From: Natrinema gari JCM 14663
GTDB lineage: Archaea > Halobacteriota > Halobacteria > Halobacteriales > Natrialbaceae
Reading direction: 5' to 3'
NCBI RefSeq assembly: GCF_000337175.1
Contig: NZ_AOIJ01000051.1
Location: 86,777 to 150,776 of the forward strand
DNA length: 64,000 bases
A program made the translations under genes and the position numbers. Position 1 is the first letter of the stretch. Each line of letters opens with the position of its first letter. The notes under the pieces are model-generated. The model saw nothing but the letters and a program-made list of their open reading frames with translations, made no database searches and was not told the DNA's origin. Below, one piece after another: positions 55,315 to 64,000 of this stretch.

Positions 55315-56283
55315 CTACTCCCGCCCGACCCACTTGAGGATCAGCAACGTCCCCTCGAACAACAGGATCATCGTGACGGCGACGAGGATGGGGGCCATCA
55401 TCGTCGGATCGATCGTGAACATAAACGAGAGGCCGGCGAAGGCCGCCCAGAAGTACAGCCGCTTCTGGGCCAGCCAGCGACGGGTCGTCACGCCCAACAT
55501 GATCGCCAGCATGATGAACAGCGGAATCTGGAAGACAATGGCGAGAAAGCCGGTCAACGTGATGATCAGATTGAACGTATCACCGAGCGCGTACGCGATC
55601 TCCGCGCTCCCCTCTGCGTAGTACGTGAAGTACTCGAAAAGCAGCGGCAACACCAGCACGTACGAGAACACCATCCCGCCCGCCGCCAACACGACGCTCG
55701 TGGGCACGGCCGCGAGGTAGTACTTGCGCTCGTTGGGGTACAGTCCCGGCCGCATGAACAGGTAACACTCGTAGACGAACGCCGGCAACGCGACCATGAT
55801 CCCCAACAGTGAGGAGATCTTGATCCGCGTCAACCACAACTCGAGCGGGTTGTAGAGGTGCGGCGGCGGGGCGTTACCACCCTGTGGAAAGACGTTGAAC
55901 CAGACGGAGACGATGGCATCGGAGGCCCACAGCAGGCCGATCGCCGTCCCGCCGGCGCCGAACAGGAGGACGACCGCCAGTCGGAGCACCATCTCCTCGA
56001 TGTGGTCCGCCAGCGGCATCTCCTCGTCGTCCGGCGGCGTCGAGATCCCGCCGATATCGTCGTCGCGATCGGGATAGGTCGGCTCGGGGTTGTGCGGATC
56101 GCTGACGACGCCTTCGCCGTCGGTCTCGAGACTGGGGCCGTCCGCGTCGTCGGTCTTGGTCAACCCGTCTCCGGAGTCGGTGGGGTCGGAATCGGAGCCG
56201 GACGCGACTGACTGTCGCTCGTCAGGGTTATCACCCGGCTCTCGGGGGCCCTCGACATCGCGGTCGTCCGGTTCGTCCGACAT
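55315..56283 (-). CDS. tatC: TatC1, twin-arginine translocase subunit
   Basis: The 322-residue protein has a long acidic N-terminal extension (~90 residues) followed by six TatC helices: MPLADHIEEMVLRLAVVLLFG, then FVYECYLFMRPGLYPNERKYY with the conserved loop-1 Glu/Pro pattern, and FQIPLFIMLAIMLGV. TatC recognises twin-arginine signals; many proteins in this window carry them. It is divergent from the fused double TatC gene by 141 bp. Confidence 0.93.
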   Translation of the reverse strand: MSDEPDDRDVEGPREPGDNPDERQSVASGSDSDPTDSGDGLTKTDDADGPSLETDGEGVVSDPHNPEPTYPDRDDDIGGISTPPDDEEMPLADHIEEMVLRLAVVLLFGAGGTAIGLLWASDAIVSVWFNVFPQGGNAPPPHLYNPLELWLTRIKISSLLGIMVALPAFVYECYLFMRPGLYPNERKYYLAAVPTSVVLAAGGMVFSYVLVLPLLFEYFTYYAEGSAEIAYALGDTFNLIITLTGFLAIVFQIPLFIMLAIMLGVTTRRWLAQKRLYFWAAFAGLSFMFTIDPTMMAPILVAVTMILLFEGTLLILKWVGRE

Positions 56284-56424
56284 CTACAGGATATTGATAG
56301 GCCGCTGGTTATAGGCCTTTTTCTTACGGACCCCCATCGAAAAGCGAGAAGGTCGTTCGAGCGGCCCTCGAACCGGGTACCCACTCGAAAGGTTGATAAC
56401 TGGATGTCAGTTACCGTGTATCCA

Positions 56425-58755
56425 ATGAGTTCTGCCGTCGACGAGGACACTGCCAAGGCCCTCAACACCGGCCGGGAGACGATCGGTGCACTACTCTCGG
56501 GTGCCCAACAGCACCTTCAGAAGGTGTTTATCGTCTTTCTCGTTGGCTTCGTCGGCTCCTTCTACGCGCTGCGCGTGGTCGTCTGGGACTTCCTCAAGGC
56601 GACCGCGAAGGCCAAGATGGGCCAGCAGGTCGCCGGCTCGACCGACGTCATCACCCGGACGCCGTTCGAAGTGATCCTGCTCCAGGCGAAGATCGGCATG
56701 GTCACAGGCATCATCGTCGCGATCCCGGCCTTACTCTTTTTCTCTCGGAAAGCGCTCCGCCGCCGTGGCTACACCAGCGCCATTCCGATTTCGAAGGGCT
56801 ACATCGCCGGCTTCATCGCGATGGCACTGTCGTTGTTCATGGCGGGCGTCATCTACGCCTACAATATCTTCTTCCCGTACGCCTTCGGGTTCCTCGCGAA
56901 AAACGCCGTCAGCGCCGGCATCAAACCCAGCTACGGTATTACCGAGTTCACCGAGTTCATGGCGCTGCTGACGCTGTCGTTCGGCCTCGCCGCCCAACTG
57001 CCGCTGTTGATGGGCGTGTTGTCCTATACCGAGATCGTTCCCTACGAGACCTTCCGCGACAAGTGGCGACACGCCGTCGTCGCAATCGTCATCTTCGGGG
57101 CCCTGTTCTCGCCGCCGGACCCGTTCACGCAGGTCATGTGGGCGATGCCGATGGTCGTCCTCTACGTCTTCAGTCTCGGGCTGTCCAAGGTGGTCACCAA
57201 CGTCCGCCGGCGCGGCGCGGCGAAATACGCCGGTACGGGGACGAGCCACGTTAAACGCCGTCTCCTCCAGTTCGGCGGCGTTCTGGCCGTCGTCGCTCTC
57301 GGAACCACCGCCGCGGTCAACCAGGGCGGCTTCGGCTACCTCCGCGAGTCGGTCTACCCCACGTTCCCGTCGTGGCTGCGACCCAGCGGGACGACCGGCC
57401 TCGAGACGATGGCGATCGAACACGGCCTCCTCGGGGAAATCGGGGTCGGGCTGGTCGTCGCTGCCGGCGTCGGTTTCGTCGTCCTGCTCGGCTACACGAT
57501 TCACGTGCTCCAACAGCCCGTCTACCCGCGACAGGACGACATCCGACGAGCGAGCACCCACGAAGATGTCGACTTCGAGACGCTCGCGGTCGAGGACATC
57601 GAGGACGTGTCGACGCAGGTCTTCCGGACGATGAGCGAGGACCAGGCCCTCGAGTACTCCCGGCAGGCCATGTACGACGACGATCGAGCGAAAGCCCAGG
57701 CGATCCTCGATCGGTTCGATACGGTCGAGGAGATGGACGACGAGTCGGCGGCGGCAGCGGGAGGCGCGGCCGCGACGGGAGCGGCGGGGAGCCAGGAGGA
57801 CGAGGGTGGCCTCGTCGCGAGCACCGCCGCCGGCATGCTCGATCCGTTCACCGAGGACGAGACGAGCGAAGACGACATCGGGGGCTACGCCTACGACATC
57901 GCCTTTATCTTCAACAGCCTCACCTCGAAGGTGTTCCGCATCGTCGGGCTCTTCATGGTCGTCATGGGGGGGACCTTCTTCTGGCTGTACTCGGACGGCC
58001 TCGGGAATATCCTCAAACTCTTCCTCGATCGTGTTCCCCGGCACGTGCTCGAAGAGGTCGTCGGGAAAGGCGTCGATCCGAGCACGCTGACCCTCTCCGA
58101 ACTTATCGAAAAGATGGATATTGTCATCGCCTTGAATCCAGTCGAAGTGCTCATTTTCGAGGCGAAGGTGAGCGCCCTTGCTGGTTTCGTCGCCGCGTTG
58201 CCCGTAATCCTGTTTTATGCCTGGGAGCCAGCCAAGGAGCGCGGCCTGGTCTACGGCGACCGTCGCACGTTCATCGTCTGGGGTGGCGGTCTGCTGGCCG
58301 GCTTCGCCGTCGGAACCTACCTCGGGTTCTTCTGGGTCGCGCCGTCGATCATCTCGTATCTGGTTTCCGACGCGCTCGCCAACAAGATGGTCGTCTCCTA
58401 CCGGATCAAGAGCTTCTTCTGGCTCGTGATCTTCACCACCGTTGGCATCGGCTTCCTGTTGAACATCATCGTCACGATGGCCCTGTTCCACGTCGGCGGC
58501 ATCGTCAGCTACCGCTCGATGCTCGAGCGCTGGCGGCCGGTTGTGGTCGGCATCTTCGTCGTCGCCGCCTTCTTCAGTCCGAAGGGGATCCTCATGATGT
58601 TGCTGTTCGCCATCCCGATCTCGTTCACCTACCTGCTCGGGCTCGCCGTCCTCTACGTGCTGACCGCCGGTGGACGGCTGTTCGGCGGCGGTGGCGGATC
58701 GGCAGCCGAGGCCGACGCCGACGCCGAAGACGCCGGCGTCGCTGCCACGGAGTAA
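56425..58755 (+). CDS. tatC: TatC2, fused double TatC (haloarchaeal TatCt type)
   Basis: The 776-residue protein contains two complete TatC units joined by a soluble linker (Ala/Glu/Asp-rich, near residues 410-480), some 14 membrane helices in all. Unit 1 includes FEVILLQAKIGMVTGIIVAI, unit 2 VEVLIFEAKVSALAGFVAALP, both with the E-A-K segment of TatC. Such fusion is a known haloarchaeal feature. ATG 56425 (MSSAVDEDTAKALN) is used rather than the ATG at 56404. It faces tatC1 divergently. Confidence 0.93.
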   Translation: MSSAVDEDTAKALNTGRETIGALLSGAQQHLQKVFIVFLVGFVGSFYALRVVVWDFLKATAKAKMGQQVAGSTDVITRTPFEVILLQAKIGMVTGIIVAIPALLFFSRKALRRRGYTSAIPISKGYIAGFIAMALSLFMAGVIYAYNIFFPYAFGFLAKNAVSAGIKPSYGITEFTEFMALLTLSFGLAAQLPLLMGVLSYTEIVPYETFRDKWRHAVVAIVIFGALFSPPDPFTQVMWAMPMVVLYVFSLGLSKVVTNVRRRGAAKYAGTGTSHVKRRLLQFGGVLAVVALGTTAAVNQGGFGYLRESVYPTFPSWLRPSGTTGLETMAIEHGLLGEIGVGLVVAAGVGFVVLLGYTIHVLQQPVYPRQDDIRRASTHEDVDFETLAVEDIEDVSTQVFRTMSEDQALEYSRQAMYDDDRAKAQAILDRFDTVEEMDDESAAAAGGAAATGAAGSQEDEGGLVASTAAGMLDPFTEDETSEDDIGGYAYDIAFIFNSLTSKVFRIVGLFMVVMGGTFFWLYSDGLGNILKLFLDRVPRHVLEEVVGKGVDPSTLTLSELIEKMDIVIALNPVEVLIFEAKVSALAGFVAALPVILFYAWEPAKERGLVYGDRRTFIVWGGGLLAGFAVGTYLGFFWVAPSIISYLVSDALANKMVVSYRIKSFFWLVIFTTVGIGFLLNIIVTMALFHVGGIVSYRSMLERWRPVVVGIFVVAAFFSPKGILMMLLFAIPISFTYLLGLAVLYVLTAGGRLFGGGGGSAAEADADAEDAGVAATE

Positions 58756-58949
58756 CAGCCCGCACGCCGTCTGTGAAGATCGGCTCGAGGTGCGGCCGAT
58801 CGGGGCTTTTCGTTCGGTCTTATGGCCCCTGAGATGGAGCGCTCGAGCGACCGCTGGCGCAGTGGCGGGAACGGACGGTGAAGCCGGCTGCCGAATCCGT
58901 GTGAGTGACTACTGTTAAGTCGGCGACTTGCGAACGCTCAGCCAGACTG

Positions 58950-59126
58950 ATGCCCAAGATCAGCGTCGAAATCCCACAGGAACTCCTCGACGATCTGGAC
59001 GATCACGTCGGCGACGACGGCAAGTTCGTCAACCGCAGCGACGCGATTCGATCCTCGATCAGGAAGAATCTGGATATCTTAGACGAGATCGACAAACGAC
59101 ACGACCGCCTCGAGGAGGACGTATAG
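58950..59126 (+). CDS. Ribbon-helix-helix (CopG-type) DNA-binding protein
   Basis: The 58 residues fit the RHH fold: strand MPKISVEIPQELLDDLDDHV, helices with FVNRSDAIRSSIRKNLDILD. It should bind DNA as a dimer. The start is ATG 58950. It lies 135 bp before the halocin-like gene on the same strand and could regulate it, though it may equally be a backbone gene. Confidence 0.85.
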   Translation: MPKISVEIPQELLDDLDDHVGDDGKFVNRSDAIRSSIRKNLDILDEIDKRHDRLEEDV

Positions 59127-59261
59127 TAGTTTCAAGCCACATTTGATATTCCCGAACCACAGTAAAATCCTGTCGCCAACCATAGCCATATAAATCAGAA
59201 CCATTAAAAAATAGAATAGGGAGAAGATATAAATGAATAGCTATAGTATACTTTAACGTAG

Positions 59262-59966
59262 ATGTCGAAAGATAACTTGAAGATCGAGGCTTCAAGGAGA
59301 AAAGTTCTTCGAACAATGGGTACAAGCGGTGCAGTAGCAACCGGAATAGCAGTTTCGTCCAATACCGTTTCTGCTCGTTCAGAGTATGAATCAGAGCTTC
59401 AAAAACTCGAACAAAAATACGACTCTAAACAGTCGATCCAACGAGCAATAGATGAACATTCACTGGCTACCCTTCAATTACTCTCGAAACACGATATTAT
59501 TGACAAGCCGTCATCTTCATCGTTACCTCTTGGACAGTCAATCAATATCGCTGATGTAGAATCGGCACAGAACAGAGACGGTTTTGCTGTTACGTCAATC
59601 GTTGAAGATGGAGAAGCGACAGGATTCATCGCAATTTCACATACTACTGACGACCGTGACCTCTCGTTATACGTTCAACCCGAACGGGAGGAGTCCTATG
59701 CGTATGTAAGAGACGATGAGGGAACGAAATTGTTCCAATCAAAATCGAGAGAGGATGAACCAAGTGAATCATCCGAAGACGGCACTGTAACGACGTTACA
59801 AGACTGTTCAGAAGTGTGCTACGAGTCAAGATGTACAAATAGAGATTGCTATGTTATCTGGAATGTAGGTGTCGACTATAAGTGTTGTGTGGATGAAAAC
59901 GGGAATGAAGAATGTAACAGAACAGGAAGTTCCGGCTGCCAATGTGGAGATCGAAAATGTGAGTAA
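59262..59966 (+). CDS. Tat-exported Cys-rich precursor, halocin C8-like
   Basis: The 234-residue protein has three parts: a twin-arginine signal (ASRRKVLRTMGTSGAVATGI), a hydrophilic pro-region (~40-178), and a C-terminal tail of about 53 residues with ten Cys (182, 186, 191, 196, 208, 209, 218, 226, 228, 233). Its pattern starts DCSEVCYESRC and includes EECNRTGSSGCQC. From memory, mature halocin C8 also has ten Cys, opens with CSxxC and ends with ACNRAGLC, and is cut from a Tat-exported precursor whose pro-part gives immunity. The organisation here is alike, so a secreted peptide antibiotic is likely. AT-rich codon use marks it as acquired. Confidence 0.75.
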   Translation: MSKDNLKIEASRRKVLRTMGTSGAVATGIAVSSNTVSARSEYESELQKLEQKYDSKQSIQRAIDEHSLATLQLLSKHDIIDKPSSSSLPLGQSINIADVESAQNRDGFAVTSIVEDGEATGFIAISHTTDDRDLSLYVQPEREESYAYVRDDEGTKLFQSKSREDEPSESSEDGTVTTLQDCSEVCYESRCTNRDCYVIWNVGVDYKCCVDENGNEECNRTGSSGCQCGDRKCE

Positions 59967-60037
59967 TACTGTTAAAAGTCGCTATCACATATTACAAACC
60001 AATTATTTTATTGTCCACATACAGACAGTATTAGAAG

Positions 60038-60811
60038 TTATGTTTTGTTGAGTCGCTGGGCGAACCCGAAGTTCGGCTTGACGTCTTCGACGCGTACCTC
60101 GACCGTGTCCCCTTCGTCGGCTCCGGACACGAACAGCCGGTAGCCGTCGACGGACGCGATGCCGTCGCCCTCGTCTCCGACGCTTTCGATTTCGACCTCG
60201 AGTTCGTCGCCCGACCGTACCGGGGCGGTGAGCCGGCCTTTCCCGATGAAGTAGACCTCGGATGACTCGTCGCGGCTGGCCTTCGGCGAGGTCGCGCGGA
60301 CGTACTGGAACTCCGCTTCGGCGTCGGCCCGGAAGTCGTCGACGTCCGGCCCTTCGAAGACCTTCACGACGAAGTCACCGCCGCTGTCGAGGAGTTCGTC
60401 GGCGGTTTCGAACGCCTGCCGAGCGAGGTGGAGCGAGCGGGCCTGATCGAGCGAGTATTCGCCGGACATGTTGGGTGCCATGTCCGAGATGACGGCGTCG
60501 ACGGAGCCGTCGGCGGCGTCGACGACCCGCTTGCGGGTCTTGTCCTCGGTCATGTCACCGCGGAGTGTCTCGACGTTGTCGTGGTCTTCGAAGTCGTCGA
60601 TCCGCTGGAAGTCGACGCCGATGACGTTCCCTTCCGGGCCGACTTCCTCGGCGGCCACCTCGAGCCACCCGCCGGGCGCGGCCCCGAGGTCGACGACCGT
60701 GTCGCCGCGGTCGATGACGTTCTCGAGTCGGTCGAGTTGTTTGAGCTTGTAGGCCGCTCGGGAGCGGTACCCCTCCTGTTTGGCCTTGTTGTAGTAGTGA
60801 TCGCGCGTCAT
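60038..60811 (-). CDS. rlmE: 23S rRNA 2'-O-methyltransferase RlmE/FtsJ with TRAM domain
   Basis: The 257-residue enzyme has the FtsJ core (SRAAYKLKQLDRLENVI, VVDLGAAPGGWLEVAAEEVG, AVISDMAPNMSG, DFVVKVFEGPD) with the K-D-K-E catalytic residues in place, and a C-terminal TRAM domain (GDELEVEIESVGDEGDGIA ... FVSGADEGDTVEVRVEDVKP). It methylates a ribose in 23S rRNA. The TRAM fusion is typical of Archaea. It converges with the halocin-like gene. Confidence 0.95.
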   Translation of the reverse strand: MTRDHYYNKAKQEGYRSRAAYKLKQLDRLENVIDRGDTVVDLGAAPGGWLEVAAEEVGPEGNVIGVDFQRIDDFEDHDNVETLRGDMTEDKTRKRVVDAADGSVDAVISDMAPNMSGEYSLDQARSLHLARQAFETADELLDSGGDFVVKVFEGPDVDDFRADAEAEFQYVRATSPKASRDESSEVYFIGKGRLTAPVRSGDELEVEIESVGDEGDGIASVDGYRLFVSGADEGDTVEVRVEDVKPNFGFAQRLNKT

Positions 60812-60970
60812 GGCTCCCCGCCCGGCGTTCGCGTCGGTTTCGGTCTCCTCGTACTCGAGTTCGCGTCACTCATACACTGAGAAATGCGTCGTGCGGTGAA
60901 AGGGCTGACGCAACTCGCGTGCGCGGCCGGAAAGCGAGTTGCGCCGAGGGGTCGGCAGCCCGACCGGGTC

Positions 60971-61972
60971 TCAGTCGTTGCGCAGAACGAGCCGTCCGAA
61001 CGCGCGGCTGGGCTCCTCGGGGACGAGCCACGCCGGCACCGCACGCGTGAGAACGACCATCCCAGCCAGTTCGACGAGCGTCTGGGTCACGACGACCGCA
61101 GGCACGAGTTCGTAGCCCGCCGGCAACGCGAGCGCGAGGGGTAACACGACGAGCGAGTTCCGCGTCGTCGCCGTAAACACGAGCGCGCGGGCCTCGCCGG
61201 TCGCCATTCCCAGACGGTTGGCCACGAACCGGCCGAGCAACGGCATCACGACGAGGAACGCGACGTAAACGGGGACGACCGACGCGATGCGGCCGATCGA
61301 ATCCTGCACGCGGGGCAGTTGCGACGCGATGACGACCAGCAGCGTCGCCGCCATCATCGGGACGGGCAGCCAGCCCATCGCCGACTGGAAGCGACGTCCC
61401 GGTCCGGCGCGGGCCGCCCACACCTCGGTCAGCCACGCCAGCGCCAACGGCAGCCCGATGAGTGTCGCGAAGGCCTCCACGAACGGCCCGGGATCGACGA
61501 TGTCGGCGATCCGGCGGCCCATGAACAGCCAGAGATACGCCGGTAACAGGAGTAATTGAACGAGCAACAGCGCCGGCGTCGCGGCGGTGATCTGCTCGGC
61601 GTCGCCGTCGGCAAGGTCGGTAAACGCGATGACGTAGTCGATACACGGCGTCAGCAACACCATGAACGCGCCCACGAGGAGGACGGGCTCTTGCGGGAGG
61701 AGTCGAGTCAGCCCGTAGACGACCGCCGGCACGACGAGGAAGTTCATCCCCAGGGCGGCGGCCATAAACCGGCCGTTCGTGACGGCCCGACGGAACCGGA
61801 CGAACGGAATCTCGAGGAAGGTCACGTACAAGAGAACCGCCAGTACGGGCGTGATGAGTCGCTCGAAGAACGACGCGGCGGCGGGCCTCCCGAGTCCGAT
61901 CCCGAGCGCGAGGAGAACGGCGACCGCGTAAACCGCGATCTGGTGTCGCTGGAGCCAACGCGGACCGATCAT
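60971..61972 (-). CDS. ACR3/BASS-type transporter
   Basis: The 333-residue protein has ten membrane helices of the bile acid:sodium symporter superfamily. LLTPCIDYVIAFTDLADGDA with its conserved Cys matches the ACR3-type arsenite permeases, and TATTRNSLVVLPLALALP the second half motif. Arsenite or another anion could be exported. No ars regulator or reductase is adjacent. ATG 61972. Confidence 0.82.
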   Translation of the reverse strand: MIGPRWLQRHQIAVYAVAVLLALGIGLGRPAAASFFERLITPVLAVLLYVTFLEIPFVRFRRAVTNGRFMAAALGMNFLVVPAVVYGLTRLLPQEPVLLVGAFMVLLTPCIDYVIAFTDLADGDAEQITAATPALLLVQLLLLPAYLWLFMGRRIADIVDPGPFVEAFATLIGLPLALAWLTEVWAARAGPGRRFQSAMGWLPVPMMAATLLVVIASQLPRVQDSIGRIASVVPVYVAFLVVMPLLGRFVANRLGMATGEARALVFTATTRNSLVVLPLALALPAGYELVPAVVVTQTLVELAGMVVLTRAVPAWLVPEEPSRAFGRLVLRND

Positions 61973-62260
61973 GTGACGTGGATTCGGTCGTGAGAGTGAA
62001 AACGCCGCGGTCTCCGTGCGATGGGGGACCGTCCGATGGGAGCCACTGACCGTCGCTGCACACCTGATCGGACGACAGTCCGACGATCGGTGTGAATCGT
62101 TTCAGTGGCTACTATATAGTCTCGCCAACCGTCCAGACGGGCCGCGACTCGAGGCGGCGCGGTCTACCGGTCCGCCGCCGATCACGAGTCGAGGGCGACC
62201 ACGAGCGAGGCCGCGCGTAAAGGGTGGCTTTTTATGTCGACCGTCCGTACGCCGACCTAT
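61973..62260. other. Divergent intergenic region ahead of PCNA
   Basis: No reading frame of quality lies here. The PCNA TATA box (CTTTTTATG at 62228-62236) stands about 28 nt before the PCNA ATG, so that transcript is leaderless. An AT-rich ACTATATAG at 62110-62118 could serve as an additional promoter on either strand. Confidence 0.55.
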
Positions 62261-63004
62261 ATGTTCAAGGCCATCGTGAGCGCCGAAACGCTCACCAGCG
62301 CGCTCGATTCGGTGAGCGTGTTGGTCGACGAGTGCAAGATCCACCTCGAGGAAGACGGGCTGGAGATCCGGGCCGTCGATCCGGCGAACGTCGGGATGGT
62401 CGACCTCTCGCTCGATGCGGCTGCGTTCGAGTCCTACGAAGCGGACGGCGGGCTGATCGGCGTCGACCTCTCGCGGCTCGAGGATATCGCTGGCATGGCC
62501 GATTCCGGCCAGCTCATCCAGCTCGAACTCGACGAGGAGACCCGCAAGCTCCACATCCAGATCGACGGGCTCGAGTACACGCTCGCGCTCATCGATCCCG
62601 ATTCGATCCGCCAGGAGCCGGACATTCCGGACCTCGATCTACCCGCGGAGGTCGTCCTCGAGGGCAACGATGTCAACCGCTCGGTGACCGCCGCCGACAT
62701 GGTCTCCGATCACATCGCGCTCGGCGTCGACGAGACCGAGGAGTACTTCTACGTCGACGCGGAGGGCGACACCGACGACGTCCACCTCGAACTCACCCAG
62801 GAGGATCTGATCGACCTGCAGGTCGGCCCGGCTCACTCGCTGTTCTCGCTGGACTACCTCAAGGATATGAACAAGGCGATTCCCAAGGACACCGAAGTCA
62901 CGCTCGACCTCGGAGAGGAGTTCCCCGTCAAGATTTACTTCGGGTTCGGTGAGGGGAAGGGACAGGTCACGTACATGCTCGCACCGCGGATCCAGAGCGA
63001 CTGA
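62261..63004 (+). CDS. pcn: PCNA sliding clamp
   Basis: The 247-residue protein is a standard [65 protein letters not shown] and the end [19 protein letters not shown]. It forms a trimeric ring that tethers polymerases and nucleases. ATG 62261 gives the canonical start; transcript is likely leaderless. Confidence 0.97.
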   Translation: MFKAIVSAETLTSALDSVSVLVDECKIHLEEDGLEIRAVDPANVGMVDLSLDAAAFESYEADGGLIGVDLSRLEDIAGMADSGQLIQLELDEETRKLHIQIDGLEYTLALIDPDSIRQEPDIPDLDLPAEVVLEGNDVNRSVTAADMVSDHIALGVDETEEYFYVDAEGDTDDVHLELTQEDLIDLQVGPAHSLFSLDYLKDMNKAIPKDTEVTLDLGEEFPVKIYFGFGEGKGQVTYMLAPRIQSD

Positions 63005-63187
63005 CGAACGCGCCACGCGAGCAGTAGCGCCGATTTTCTCGCGAAAGTGTGCCCGTGCCGGACGAAATGCACCAGCGGTATTCTCTACAGTGATTAATAT
63101 ACTCCCAGTGACTACTTTAATTAGTCATATACCTTCCGGATTGCATACTTTTATTGCTTTTAGTAATGTCGATTGCTACTCGCAACA

Positions 63188-64000
63188 ATGATGGACGGTT
63201 CCAGCCGACCGACCGTGTTCGTGGTGCTGATGACGCTGTTGCTGGTGACGTCACCAGTCGTCGCGGCAACGGGAAGCCTCACGGATGCGAGTGCCGAGGC
63301 GGACGGAGACGCGCTTACGGTTTCGGACGTACAGACACAGTCAGGAGCGGACGTTCGGATTGCATCCGAGCTCGAGCAGTCAGCGGCCGCGGCGGACACT
63401 GTCGAGGTGTTCGTCCGCATGGATGCCGCGGTCTCGGAGTTCGCAACCGCAACTGACGCTGCGAGCGCGACCGCGCTCAAGCGGGAAGCAGCCGCGACAC
63501 AGCGGCCTCTCGAGACGTACGCCGACGGCGTCGATGGCGTCGAACTCGTCACCGAGTTCTGGCTCACGAACGCGGCCCTCGTCGAGATCGACACGACGCG
63601 GGTCGATCTCGAGGACCTCGCGCGGGTCGACGGAGTGATCGAACTCCACCCGAACTACGAGGTCGAGGTCGGCGAGCCGAACGTGACCGACGGGTCACCC
63701 GCCGACGGCGAGGTCACGTACGGCCTCGAGCAGGTGAACGCGCCCGCGGTGTGGGAGGAGTTCAACGCGACCGGTGAGGGCGTCTCGGTCGCCGTCGTCG
63801 ACACCGGACTCACGGCGTCCCACGAGCAGTTCGCGGACCGGAAGGACGTCGCGGACAACTGGGCGGAGTTCGACTTCGACGGCAGCGAAATCGAGAGCAA
63901 GCCCTACGATCGGAACGGGCACGGTACCCACGTCGCCGGGACGATCCTGGGCGGTGACGCCGACGGCCAGCGGATCGGCGTCGCACCCGACGCGGAGCTG
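63188..64000 (+). CDS. Subtilisin-like serine protease (S8), N-terminal part, truncated by window end
   Basis: The frame from ATG 63188 stays open to the last base (271 codons seen). It starts with a Sec-type signal (VFVVLMTLLLVTSPVVAA), then an inhibitor-like pro-region (~40-165), then the start of the S8 catalytic domain: GVSVAVVDTGL with the catalytic Asp, and NGHGTHVAGTILGG with the catalytic His. The Ser motif would lie beyond the window. This is a secreted protease. ATG 63191 is an equally possible start. Confidence 0.88.
   Translation, partial: MMDGSSRPTVFVVLMTLLLVTSPVVAATGSLTDASAEADGDALTVSDVQTQSGADVRIASELEQSAAAADTVEVFVRMDAAVSEFATATDAASATALKREAAATQRPLETYADGVDGVELVTEFWLTNAALVEIDTTRVDLEDLARVDGVIELHPNYEVEVGEPNVTDGSPADGEVTYGLEQVNAPAVWEEFNATGEGVSVAVVDTGLTASHEQFADRKDVADNWAEFDFDGSEIESKPYDRNGHGTHVAGTILGGDADGQRIGVAPDAEL

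Noticed and set aside
56731-58491. 586-codon frame antisense to the fused tatC2
   Set aside because: Composition is His/Asp/Glu-rich shadow sequence of a membrane protein gene; no motif found.

Overview
The window is haloarchaeal chromosomal DNA. The backbone is GC-rich and encodes strongly acidic proteins, TATA-type promoters sit close to start codons (leaderless or very short leaders), and the gene set includes a thermosome, Orc1/Cdc6, PCNA, RIO1 kinase, a KH-domain rRNA-processing protein, an AspRS-type class II paralogue, the fused double TatC and twin-arginine exported proteins. NAD-dependent DNA ligase, UvrB and UvrC are bacterial-type repair genes, as is usual in haloarchaea. The exact genus cannot be fixed from sequence alone; a Natrinema/Haloterrigena-like member of the Natrialbales is a reasonable guess.

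Layout. 0-6.1 kb: end of a DUF2071 gene, sugar-porter MFS, alanine dehydrogenase/ornithine cyclodeaminase family enzyme, thermosome subunit, KH protein. 6.1-8.3 kb: AT-richer patch with a Tat-exported protein, a decayed IS transposase and a metallophosphoesterase remnant. 8.3-11.6 kb: RIO1, then ferredoxin / SBP56 (methanethiol-oxidase family) / ferredoxin. 11.6-22.8 kb: lower-GC island with a class II synthetase core, DrrAB-like ABC exporter, MccF-like S66 peptidase, a membrane-anchored caspase-like protein, a divergent leucyl-tRNA synthetase, a methyltransferase and a terminal IS relic. 22.9-36.9 kb: ligA, small zinc ribbon, ArsA/Get3-like ATPase, ABC transporter, uvrC, DUF192 protein, SUI1/eIF1, tandem GNATs, an orphan NrfD, a 10-TM metal exporter. 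36.9-39.5 kb: second AT-rich patch with IS debris and three unknown genes. 39.6-44.7 kb: uvrB, DUF4397 protein, Orc1/Cdc6 and small conserved proteins. 44.8-50.1 kb: pterin-like cluster (GTP cyclohydrolase III, MDR dehydrogenase, PTPS-like protein, glycosyltransferase, methyltransferase). 50.2-58.9 kb: MutS-like ATPase, DUF368 transporter, a nitrite-reductase pseudogene, tatC1 and the fused tatC2. 58.9-64 kb: RHH protein, a halocin-C8-like precursor, FtsJ/RlmE, an ACR3/BASS-type transporter, PCNA and the start of a subtilase.

The most interesting region is 11.8-22.4 kb. It combines (i) a free-standing AspRS/AsnA-like catalytic core, (ii) a leucyl-tRNA synthetase that is probably a second copy, (iii) an S66 peptidase whose catalytic-triad spacing matches the microcin C immunity peptidase MccF rather than LdcA, (iv) an ABC exporter, (v) a caspase-like membrane protein and (vi) a methyltransferase. 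Together these suggest an archaeal Trojan-horse antibiotic of the microcin C / agrocin 84 type that targets LeuRS, with its immunity genes. Very short ORFs with promoter or Shine-Dalgarno signals lie at the edges of this cluster and are candidate precursors or leaders. A separate candidate archaeocin is the 10-cysteine, Tat-exported precursor at 59.3-60.0 kb.
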